Shown here: positions 18,131 to 27,600 of the stretch, in pieces
Layout: each line of letters opens with the position of its first letter
Numbering within the stretch: the stretch's first letter is position 1
Source of the DNA: Chloroflexota bacterium
Lineage (GTDB): Bacteria > Chloroflexota > Chloroflexia > Chloroflexales > Roseiflexaceae
Reading direction: 5' to 3'
Assembly: GCA_030550675.1 (NCBI GenBank)
Contig: JAUQOW010000020.1
Location: 1-33,585 of the forward strand
Length of the DNA stretch: 33,585 nt
Position numbers and translations under genes: made by a program
The notes under the pieces: generated by a model
Seen by the model: only the letters and a program-made list of their open reading frames with translations
Database searches by the model: none
What the model was told of the DNA's origin: nothing

Positions 18131-18159
18131 TTGACGATCCCGATCCCTTCGTGTACAAT
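18131..18159 (+). promoter_or_regulatory. Promoter of the V4R gene
   Basis: TTGACG (18131-18136) and TACAAT (18154-18159) are separated by 17 bp, about 70 nt before the V4R start codon. It is a near-consensus sigma-70 promoter, back-to-back with the tRNA promoter. Confidence 0.75.
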
Positions 18160-18229
18160 GATGCAAGCCATCCACCGATGGCGCGTTCTAACTAATCCTT
18201 TACTCCTGAGACCCTTAAGGAGCCGGGCA

Positions 18230-18877
18230 ATGCCTGACGAGCGTGGCAGCGCAGATGAACTTGAGGTGCGATACTACCCTAACCTGATCGGCCGCCTGTA
18301 TCTTATCAGCCTCGAGGACGTCATGGGGCGAAATGGCGTCAATGCGCTGTTGAACCTGGCCGGAACCCGGCATCTGGTCAATAACTACCCGCCGAACAAC
18401 CTCAAGCGAGAATTTCCGTTCTCGGATTTGTCGGCGATCTCCAAAGCGACGGAGACGATGTACGGGCCACGCGGCGCGCGCGGCATGGAACTGCGCGCCG
18501 GACGCTATGCGTTCAACCTGGGGCTGAAAGAATTCGGTCCGCTCCTCGGTATGGCTGACCTTGCGCTGAAACTTATGCCGATGACGATGAAGATGAAGAT
18601 CGTCCTCAACGCCACGGCGCAGACGTTTGATCGCTTCAGCGATCAGCCATCCCATGTTGAGGAGCGTAAAGGTCAATTCCTCTACATTATTGAAAAATGC
18701 CCGATCTGCTGGGGGCGCAAGTCAGATCGCCCCGTCGGGCATCTGGCGCAGGGCATTCTCGAAGAAGCGCTCACCTGGGTAACTGGCGGTCACTCGTTCC
18801 GTATCGAGCAGACGGAGTGCCAGGGCATGGGGTGCGAACGCTGCATCTTCGCCATTGACAAAGACCCGATCGATTAG
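18230..18877 (+). CDS. V4R (4-vinyl reductase) domain protein
   Basis: The 215-residue protein ends in a V4R domain, the module of BchJ and of several small-molecule sensors. The evidence is the C-terminal pattern YIIEKCPICWGR ... VGHLAQGILEEALTWVTGG ... IEQTECQGMGCERCIFAIDK. Five cysteines (C157, C160, C197, C202, C205) could bind a metal or Fe-S cluster. The N-terminal 120 residues (YYPNLIGRLYLISLEDVMGRNGVNALLNLAG) resemble the helical lead-in of other V4R proteins rather than a DNA-binding domain. The start at 18230 is chosen for its AAGGAG ribosome site at 8 nt and because the promoter lies between it and the ORF-track start. In phototrophs V4R is linked to bacteriochlorophyll intermediates or hydrocarbon sensing, but nothing here proves a ligand. 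It lies upstream of the signalling run on the same strand. Confidence 0.8.
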   Translation: MPDERGSADELEVRYYPNLIGRLYLISLEDVMGRNGVNALLNLAGTRHLVNNYPPNNLKREFPFSDLSAISKATETMYGPRGARGMELRAGRYAFNLGLKEFGPLLGMADLALKLMPMTMKMKIVLNATAQTFDRFSDQPSHVEERKGQFLYIIEKCPICWGRKSDRPVGHLAQGILEEALTWVTGGHSFRIEQTECQGMGCERCIFAIDKDPID

Positions 18878-18897
18878 TCGTCGCACTGTAACCGTTG

Positions 18898-18951
18898 TTT
18901 TGGAGGTGCAAACGTCTTGCACAACGCCGACAGGACGGGCACGCTCCAAAA
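18898..18951. repeat. Nested inverted repeat after the V4R gene
   Basis: TTTTGGAG (18898-18905) and CTCCAAAA (18944-18951) are perfect arms. They enclose GTGCAA-ACGTC-TTGCAC (18906-18922), another perfect hairpin. It starts 20 bp after the V4R stop. It may be a terminator, but there is no T-tract on the plus side. The rest of the 18878-19200 gap holds a T-rich stretch (19012-19026) and the next promoter. Confidence 0.55.
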
Positions 18952-19100
18952 GATGACGCACAAACGCACGTTCGATAGTCCGGCTCTGTCTGTCGGGCTA
19001 GGCGCTACGTGTGTTTTTGTGTTTTCGGAAGCTGAAAAGAACGCCGTCTCCGATACGCTTTGTTGACCCCGGTGCGTAATTCGACTGTAATCTCATGCCC

Positions 19101-19130
19101 TTGAAGGGTCGCTTCCCTATTCTGTATAGT
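19101..19130 (+). promoter_or_regulatory. Promoter of the beta-helix/signalling gene run
   Basis: TTGAAG (19101-19106) and TATAGT (19125-19130) are 18 bp apart, about 65 nt before the start codon. The -10 is embedded in a palindrome, described separately. Confidence 0.6.
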
Positions 19131-19136
19131 ACAGAA
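19120..19136. promoter_or_regulatory. Candidate operator overlapping the -10 box
   Basis: TTCTGTA-TAG-TACAGAA has perfect 7-bp arms and covers the whole -10 hexamer. A dimeric repressor here would block initiation. The regulator is not known. Confidence 0.45.
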
Positions 19137-19200
19137 CAGAGCCTGGAAGGAGGTTCTGTCTCTCCTTCAATTCCGGCTATCGTTGCGGGGAGTCGCATCT

Positions 19201-20601
19201 ATGAAACGCATCATCATCCGTGAGCGCACGCTCATCCCCCCGTTCGGCGAGCCGGCGCGCGATCTGCGCGTGCTGAATAAACCGCTCTGGCTGTTGCAAC
19301 GTGATCTGCTCGCTCCCTATTGTCGCGGCGCATTGGAAGTCGACTCGCTTGAGGAGGTGCCGCCGGTCAATGAAGAACTGCTCGTCTACCGCGATAATCT
19401 GTTCTTCAATGAGTATCTGATCGACGCCTTCATCCGCGAAGCGCGCAGGACCGGGCGCGCCTGCCGCATCGCCTTTGCACGCGACGATGCGGCTATCGTC
19501 ACGCATGCCCTGCATCTCCAGGAAGGCATCCGCCTCGATGAACGCCATGGCGTATATGTCGCCGACCTGTTCTACTATCCGCGCGGTCCCGATGCGGACC
19601 CGGAGCCGCTGGTGATCGATACGCTGCCGCGCGAAATGGGGTACTACCATATCCCCAGTTACATGGCGCGCCATGGCGACCTGGTGTTTCAGGTGCCCAT
19701 GCGCGCGTTCCTTTCCATCGAAAATTGGGTGCATGTCTTTCTGGCGAATTCGCCATTCGGCGTCTTCTCGTGGGGACGGATCCACGAGCAACTGGTCGAG
19801 GAAAGCTGGAAAGAGAAAATTGCAGTATCATTGACGACGCTGGCAGAACGCCTCAACCCGTTCGCTCCGCCCTGGCGCAACCATTTCCTGGCATGCTCGC
19901 GCCTGGTGAAGGTCGGCAAAAATTGTTCGATCGATCCGACGGCGATTATTCACGGACCAACGGTCATCGGCAATAATGTCTATATCGGCGCTGGCGTTGT
20001 GATCACCAACAGTTTGATCGGCGACAACGTCAACATCATGCAGGGGTCGCAGATTATGTTGAGCGTGGTGAGCGACCGCTGCTACCTGCCATTCAACGCC
20101 GGGCTGTTTATGACGACGCTGATGGAAAACTCGATGGTCGCCCAGCTGAGTTGTCTGCAGTTATGCGTGGTTGGTCGGAACACGTTCATCGGCGCCGGGA
20201 ATATTTTTACGGACTTCCATCTGCTGAATCGCCCAATTCGCACCTTCCACCGCTGGAAGGGCGCCGAAAAACCGGAATTGGTCGAGGTGGGATTGCCGGT
20301 GCTGGGATCCGCCGTCGGTCATAATGTGAAGATCGGCAGCGGTTTTGTCGTGTACCCGGCACGTATGATAGAATCAAATACCGTGCTGCTCTACTCGGCG
20401 CCGGATACCGTCATCGGGCACAACGTGGTTCATCTGGCAGGCGACGATGAGAGCGATGCCGATGAGCACGGCGACCTGCGCCGCACGATCTACCGCTGGC
20501 CTCAGCGGTACGACCCCGCTACGCACAACGGCGACGATGAGCCGCACGGTCCGATACTGGTATCGATGTCGCTTGCGCAATCCGTTCCTGCGCGACGCTA
20601 G
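19201..20601 (+). CDS. Left-handed beta-helix (hexapeptide repeat) protein with GlmU-like architecture
   Basis: The 466-residue protein has an N-terminal region of about 230 residues, without the GGxGTRL nucleotidyltransferase signature, and a C-terminal left-handed beta-helix (about 233-410). The helix repeats include KVGKNCSIDPTAIIHGPTVIGNNVYIGAGVVITNSLIGDNV and VVGRNTFIGAGNIFTDF. The layout recalls sugar-nucleotide pyrophosphorylase/acyltransferase fusions, but the missing signature means no pyrophosphorylase activity can be claimed. The N-terminus (LIPPFGEPARDLRVLNKPLWLLQRD) is not one I can assign. The tail (about 425-466) is rich in Asp, Glu and His. ATG 19201 is chosen over the TTG at 19183 used in the ORF track because GCGGGGAG lies 8 nt upstream. 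The next gene starts 11 bp after its stop, implying an operon with the response regulator. Confidence 0.65.
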   Translation: MKRIIIRERTLIPPFGEPARDLRVLNKPLWLLQRDLLAPYCRGALEVDSLEEVPPVNEELLVYRDNLFFNEYLIDAFIREARRTGRACRIAFARDDAAIVTHALHLQEGIRLDERHGVYVADLFYYPRGPDADPEPLVIDTLPREMGYYHIPSYMARHGDLVFQVPMRAFLSIENWVHVFLANSPFGVFSWGRIHEQLVEESWKEKIAVSLTTLAERLNPFAPPWRNHFLACSRLVKVGKNCSIDPTAIIHGPTVIGNNVYIGAGVVITNSLIGDNVNIMQGSQIMLSVVSDRCYLPFNAGLFMTTLMENSMVAQLSCLQLCVVGRNTFIGAGNIFTDFHLLNRPIRTFHRWKGAEKPELVEVGLPVLGSAVGHNVKIGSGFVVYPARMIESNTVLLYSAPDTVIGHNVVHLAGDDESDADEHGDLRRTIYRWPQRYDPATHNGDDEPHGPILVSMSLAQSVPARR

Positions 20602-20612
20602 GAGGCTGTTTC

Positions 20613-21557
20613 GTGAGCAAAGAGAAAATCCTGGTCGTCGAAGACGCCCCTGATATTGCCAGTCTGCTCAAGATTTATTTTACGTCGCAGGGGTATGAAG
20701 TCATGACCGCGATGCGCGGTCAAACCGCCCTCGAAATCTGCCGGAAGACGCCGCCCAACCTGGCATTGCTCGATGTCAATTTGCCCGACATGGAAGGGTA
20801 TGAAATCGGCAAGGCGCTGCGCCAGAGCGCACGAACCCGCCATATTCCGATCATCTTCCTGACGGCGCGCGGCGAAAAGCAGGATCGGCTCAAAGGTCTC
20901 GGCGAGGTTCAGGCGGAGTATTACATTGTCAAGCCCTTCGACATTGAAGAGGTGCATACGATCGTCAAGGGCGCCCTTGATCGGGCGCGCCAGAAGAACC
21001 TGACCCATCCGGTCACGAACCTGCCGACCGCCGAGTTGATCAATGAGCAGTACCGCACCCTGCTCGCCAGCAGCGGTTGGGCGCTGGCGCTGGTGCATAT
21101 CAACGGCTTTGATGCGTTTACCCAGTCCTATGGCGCAATGGTCGGCGAAGAGGTGCTGAAATTCACCGCCCTGCTGATCAGCGAGGCGATCAACGATCTG
21201 GGGCGCCCCGAAGATTTCGCCGGGCAGATGATTGTTGGTCCGTCGTTCGTGATTACGTCGACGCCTCAAGCCATTCAGGCGATCTGTCAGCGATTGTGCG
21301 ACCGGTTCGATGCTGATATTGGGCTGCACTACGACTATAAGGATCGTCGCAACGGGTATATCACGGTCCAGAGCGAAGACGGCAGCGTGCGCCAATTGCC
21401 GTTGATGTCGCTCTCGATCGGCGTTCTGACCAGTGATGACGGTCCGTTCTACGATATTCGCGAGCTCAGCGAAAGCGTCGAGGAGGTTCGCCAGCGCGCC
21501 GTTGTTGAAGCGCGTGAGCAGGGGCGGAAAAGCCACATGGTCATCGGGCGGGCATGA
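20613..21557 (+). CDS. Response regulator: receiver domain plus degenerate GGDEF-like domain
   Basis: The 314-residue protein starts at a GTG with GGAGG upstream. Its receiver domain (1 to about 120) is complete: acidic pair E10/D11, phospho-acceptor D54 in ALLDVNLPD, T84 and K107 in YIVKPFD. After a short linker, residues about 125-310 follow the outline of a GGDEF domain, from HPVTNLPTAELINEQ (compare DPLTGLPNR) to the strand near MSLSIGVLTSD. The place of the GGDEF motif reads GQMIVGPSFVI, so the catalytic Gly-Gly-Asp/Glu-Glu is gone and diguanylate synthesis is not expected. The domain probably works by protein contact or ligand binding. It sits between the beta-helix gene (11 bp) and the histidine kinase gene (54 bp), so the kinase is the likely phosphodonor. 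Confidence 0.88.
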   Translation: MSKEKILVVEDAPDIASLLKIYFTSQGYEVMTAMRGQTALEICRKTPPNLALLDVNLPDMEGYEIGKALRQSARTRHIPIIFLTARGEKQDRLKGLGEVQAEYYIVKPFDIEEVHTIVKGALDRARQKNLTHPVTNLPTAELINEQYRTLLASSGWALALVHINGFDAFTQSYGAMVGEEVLKFTALLISEAINDLGRPEDFAGQMIVGPSFVITSTPQAIQAICQRLCDRFDADIGLHYDYKDRRNGYITVQSEDGSVRQLPLMSLSIGVLTSDDGPFYDIRELSESVEEVRQRAVVEAREQGRKSHMVIGRA

Positions 21558-21611
21558 AAGGTCGGCGGTCTGGCTGTACGCCGTCGCTGGCATGACGACA
21601 GGTCCCTGTCA

Positions 21612-24600
21612 ATGGACGCCACAACTGTTACGTCACCACACGTTCGAGCATGGGAACTTCTCACAGGACTGGCGGAGTACGGCCGATCCATCAGCGGCGA
21701 TGCGCAGTCCCTGGTGCAACGTGTCGCCGAACTGGCGCAGGATCATCTGCCCTGTCCGTGGGGCGTGATCATGGTGCAGGTCGGAGGGGCGCCGGTCAGC
21801 GCCGGTTGGGGCGTCAGCCCAGAGTGGCGTCAGCGCCTGATTGAACGCGCCATTCCTGTTCCAGCCCAAACGATCGAAGCGCCCCTCTACTATCGTGATG
21901 AACCTGCTGGCATGTTGTGGCTTGGCATGCCAGCCGCTCATCATGAACAACTCGCCCCTGGCTTTCTGACAACCCTGCGGCATCAGATCGAACTGCTCGT
22001 CGCGCTGCTGCACCACGACTCTGGACCGACCGTTGAAACGCCGGACGAGTCGCGCCAGCGCCAGTACGCCAGTGAGATGGATACGCTGCGCGCGTTGAGC
22101 GCGCATCTGGGGTCTGGTCTTGCGCTGGAAGAACTCTCGCCTGCGGTGGTCCGGTGGGCGCAGCAACTCATTCCGTGCGCCGCCGCCGCCCTCAGCCTGA
22201 TCAACCCGGATACAGGCCTGCTCGAACCGGCGGCGACCATCGGCGCTCCGTTCGCATCGCCGGCGTCCGTCCCGGAGGACAACCGTCAGGCGCTGAATGA
22301 ATGGGTCGCCCGTCATCGGCGGACGATTCGCCTCTCCGATATGCGCTACGCTCCGGTGCCTCCGGCACTCGACGCCTTCGCCGATGGGCGCCCCATTCGT
22401 GCATATATGGCGATCCCGTTGCAGGTGGGGAATCAGGTGGTCGGCGTTCTCGAGTTGCTGGACGTTCAGCCCGACCGTTTCGGCGAACACGAAGAACGCC
22501 TGATCGCCATTCTGGCGGCGCAGGCGGCGCAGGCTGTCGCCAGCGCGCAACGCTACGCTGAGGACGACGAACATCTCCAGAGTCGCCTGCTGCAACTGCG
22601 CTCGTTGCAACGCATCAGCCGTGAACTGACCTCCACGCTCTATCTGCACAATATTCTCGACTTTGCGCTGAAAGAGGCGTTGCGAGCCACTCACGCCACC
22701 CAGGGGTACGTTGCACTGCGCGGCTATGCGGTGGAGCGCGAAGCGTTTGAGATGGAGCAATCCGATGCCTTTGGCGTAGCGGTTTCACCGCAAACGTATG
22801 TCGCGCTGCGATCCGTCGGCGAGAATGGACCGGTGCGCCTGATCGTCGCTGAAGGATATGCGCCTGGCGATCACGACCGCCTGATCAATGCGACGCTGGA
22901 TGGCGCCAACGTCATCGCTGCCAGCGTGATGGCGCGCGGCGAGGCGCGGATTGTCGAGAAACTGACCGATGACGATCGCCTGGCGGCGATCGGACCGGCG
23001 CCAGCATCGACGCTGGCAGCGCCGATCTATTATGAAGAACAGGTCATCGGCGTCATCAATCTGCACAGTACGCGGGCGCGCGCTTTTAATCGCGATGCGC
23101 TCGATTTCATTCGCGCCGTCGCTGATCAGATCGCGCTGGCGATTGGCAACGAAGAACGATACCATGAACAGCGCCGCCAGCGCGACCTGCTGGCGCAACG
23201 CGCAACGACGCTCAATGAGGTGCTGCGCATTGGGCAGGAAATGCGCGCCGACCGGTCGCTCGATGACGTGCTTGAACAGATCGCCTTCAGCGTCGCCGAG
23301 ACTGCGCGTTTCCGGTCGGTTGCGTTTTACCTGATCGATAACGATAACGATAACGATGAGAGCGCAACCGTCTCGCTCGTCGCCGCCGCCGGGCTGCCGC
23401 TCGCCGAAATTGAGCGCCTGCGTCGCCGTCATCTGCCGGTATCCGTGATCGAACAACTGCTCGATCCGCACTATCGTATCGGTCGGAGCTTTTTTGTGCC
23501 CGGTCAGCGCATACGGGAACTGGTCGACGGCGCGGATCTGCGCTTGCTCTCGCCCCTGGAGACAGAAGGAACGCGCACGCCGGATGAGTGGCAGATCGAT
23601 GATGTCCTGATCGTCCCGCTCTACCGAAGCAAGTCGCGGTTGGTGGGGATTATGGTGGTCGATGAGCCGTATGACCGTCAACTCCCCACCCCTCGCTCTG
23701 TCGAGACGCTCGAGATTTTCGCCGATCAGGCGGCGATCGCCATCGAAAACGCCATGCTGCTGCGCGAAGCGCGGTCCCAGGCGAAGCAGATGGCGTCTCT
23801 CTACCGCGCCAGCGCTGCAATGGTCTCTTCGCTCGATCTCGACAGTTTGCTCGACCGGATTTATGCCGAGATCGAGGCGCACGTCGGAACGCCGTCGTTC
23901 TGCTTTGTGGCATCGTACAATCCGTTCCGTGATGAACTCTGCTTCGAGATGTTCAAGCGAGAAGGCGCCACGGCAGCGCATCTGCACAAGCGCATCATTC
24001 CGCGCAGCGGGTTGAGCGGTTGGGTGATCGAGCACCGGAAAATGCTCTACATCGAGGATTTTTCGGAAGAACAGGATCGCCTGCCGGTCACGCCGGTCAA
24101 CCTGGGAGAGCCGATTCGATCGTGGGTGGGCATTCCGCTCATGCGCCAGAACCAGCCCATCGGCGTGCTCTCGGTGCAGAGCTTTGAGCCGCGTGCGTTC
24201 AGCGCACGCGACGTGCAGTGGCTGTCGACTGTCGCCAATCAACTTGCGGTTGCGCTGTCGAATGCGCAACTCTTCGCAGAGCGCGGGCAGCGCATCAACG
24301 AACTGAACCTGATCAATCACATTGGTCACATCACCAGTTCGACGTTTGATATTGAGCAGATGTTCGCTGGCGTCTACGAGGCGCTGGCTGGCTTCCTTCC
24401 CATCGATGGATTCGCTGCCTGCGTCTATGATGCCAACAGCGATCAAATAGGTCAGACCTTCGTTGCCAGCGCCGGAAAGCGCCTGTATCGGCGCATGAAC
24501 CGCGCGCCTTCCCCCAATGGTCTGATCCGGCGCGTGGTCGATGCGCAGCAACCGATCCGACTGGACGATCGGCGGGATGCGGCGGTGGATGCCTGCCTGG

Positions 24601-27600
24601 ACGCCGCGCTTTCGGGAGAAACGGATTGTGTGTTCGCCTCGTGCGTCGGCGTGCCCCTCGTCGTCGGCGAGCGCGAGGTTGTCGGCGTGCTGGTGCTGCA
24701 AAGCGGCATGCCGCGCGCGTATGGCGATCGCGAGCTTGCGTTCCTGAATACCGTCGCAGTGCAGGTGGCGCTCGGCGTGCAGAATATTCGGCTGTTCACC
24801 GAAGCGCGCGACAGCGCAATGGCGTTACAGCGCAAGGTCAGCGAACTATCGGCGCTGCTGCGGGCTGCACAGGTCCTCAGTTCTTCGCTCAAACCGGACG
24901 ACGTGTTGCAATCGCTCATGGCGATTGTTGCCGAACAGTTGCAGGTCGATACCGTCGCGCTCTGGAAGATCGATGCCGACGGATTCCTGACGCCAGCCGC
25001 CATGCAGGGCATCCCGATCGATATGGCGCGGGTGCTGCGCGTGCCAATCGGCAGAGGATTGACGGGGCGCGTCGCTGCCAGCGGTCAGCCGCTGGTGGTG
25101 GCAAATGTTGAGGAAGATGGCACGTCGCTCTATCCGCAGTTCAACCGTGAGCATCAATACACCTCATTTATGGGCGTTCCGGTTGTCTACCGTGAACAGA
25201 CCATCGGCGTCCTCAGCGTGATGACCGTGCCGCAGCGCGCGTTCAGCGCCGACGAGGTCACGTTGCTGGCAGGCATCGCCGATCAGGCGGCGATTGCGCT
25301 CGAAAATGCGCGATTGTTTGCCGAACGCGAGCGCCGGATCGCTGAGTTGACGGCGTTAAACCATATCAGTCAGGCGATCAATGTTTCGCTCAGCACCGAG
25401 GAGATTCTGGAGGCGCTCCACCGCGGCATGAGCGAAGTGCTCGACACGTCCCAATCGTTTATTGCCCTGTACGACGCTAAAACGCGCCGCCTGACATTCC
25501 CGCTGGTCTATGAAGATGGCCGTCGTGCGCCTGAGAGAGAAACGGAGGTTATTGTTCTCGACGATCTGGCGGGCGGCTTGACGCCTACGGTGATTCTCGA
25601 GCGTCGTCCGCTCCTGTTGCGCACCCAGCAGGAGGTTGACGCCGTGGCGCTGCACCCCGCCGATCTCAACAAGCCGCCGATCTGTTCCTGGCTGGGTGCG
25701 CCGATCATTCAGGGCGATGAGGTCCTTGGCGTCCTCAATGTCCAGAGTTATGAGCCAGGACGGTTCGACGAGGATGCACAGCGCTTCTTAATGACGGTCG
25801 CCAATCAGGCGGCTATCGCGTTGAGCAATGTTCGCCTGTTCCAGAGCGAACAGGAGCGCCGCCGGGTGGCGGATACGCTGCGCGAAGTCGCGCAGATGAT
25901 GACCGGCGTGCTGGCGCTCGACGATATTTTTGGCATGATCCTCGACCAGTTGGCGCGGATCGTTCCCTATGACACGGCTTCGCTCATGCTGCGCGAAGGG
26001 GACATGTTGCGCATCGTGGCGGCGCGCGGCTTTGACGAGTCGATCCGCGAGCGCGTTGAACATCTCCAACTGCGCGTCGATGATGATCCGTCGCTGGCGC
26101 GGGTGCTGCACACTCGCCGTCCCTACGTTCTGATTGATGCGCGCGAGGCGCCGCCATCCAGCGTCGATGATGGCACGGAACACATCCGCGGCTGGATCGG
26201 CGCCCCGCTGCTGCTCGGCGATGACGTCATCGGCATTCTCAACGTCGACAGCACAACCGTCGGCGCCTACGACGAAGAGGATGCACAACTCGCATTCGCG
26301 CTGGCAAGCCAGGCGGCGCAGGCGATCCGCAACGCGCGCCTGTTTGATGAGGTGCGGCGCTTTAACGCAGAACTTGAGCAACTGGTCAGTGAACGCACAG
26401 CGGCGCTCCAGGAAGCCAACGCCCGCCTCGCCGCCGAACGCGACCGGCTACAGGCGGTGCACAGGATTACATTGGAACTGACTGCCAGCCTTGACTTGCA
26501 AACGACCCTGAACCGCACCCTGGCGCTCGCGTCTGAAGCGGTCGGCGCACGGCGCGGCTCGATTATGCTCAAGGACCTCCAGAGCGGACAGCTCATCTGC
26601 CGGGCTGTGCTCAACATTGATGGAACCGTTGAGTCGAAGCATATACCGATCACTTTTGAGAAGGGATTGGGACTTTCGGGATGGGTCATGCACCATCAGG
26701 AAGCGGTCTGTATCGCCGATGTGCGCAACGATGCGCGCTGGCTGCGCGAAGAAGGACGCGCTGAGGAAGTGCGGTCGGTCATCGCTGCGCCGTTAATGAC
26801 CCAGGACGGACCGCAGGGAGTGTTGATTCTGACCAGCCCGCAAGTCAACTTCTTTGGTCAGGATCAACTGCAACTTCTGGCGACTATTGCCAATGAAGTG
26901 GCGATCGTCATCCATAACGCCATGCTCTACACGATTATCAATGAAATCGCCACAGAGCGCGGCGAGTTGTGGTCACAGCAGCGCGAAGAGAATAGCAAGA
27001 ACCAGGCGATCCTCCAGAGCCTAGGCGAAGGGGTCATTGTCGTTGACGAAGATCAGAACATCGTGCTCTACAATGCAGCCGCCGAACAGATCCTGGGCAT
27101 TCCAGCCCGGTTTGTCGCCAATAAGCCGCTGGCGCGGATCGCCGAGTACTGTGAGGACGACCAGGGCGCCGAACGCGCTCGACGCATCTACGAAGGGCTG
27201 CGTCAGGGGTTGCAGGCGCTTGCTGAAGCGCAAAAGAACCATAACCGGGTGCTGGAGCTGCCAGAACCAACGCAATCGATTGTCTTGAATTTCGCACCCT
27301 GGGTAGGACCGCGCAATGCGATCTACGGCAGCGTGGTCGTGCTCCACGATATTACCCGCGAAGTCGAAGCCGACCGCGCAAAACGCGAGTTTATTTCCAA
27401 CGTCTCGCACGAGTTGCGCACCCCGCTGACATCAATCAAGGGATATGTCGATCTCCTCATGCTCGGCGCCAGCGGACCGCTCAATGAAAGTCAGACGTCG
27501 TTCCTGAACGTGGTCAAGAGCAACACGCACCGCCTCATGAACCTGATCAACGATATTCTGGAGATCGGACGGATTGACGACAACAAGGTCAAGCTGAACT

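Noticed and set aside
22785-24701. 638-residue minus-strand ORF inside the kinase gene
   Set aside because: The sense frame encodes continuous GAF domains. The antisense protein is His/Arg/Gln-rich with no recognisable domain.
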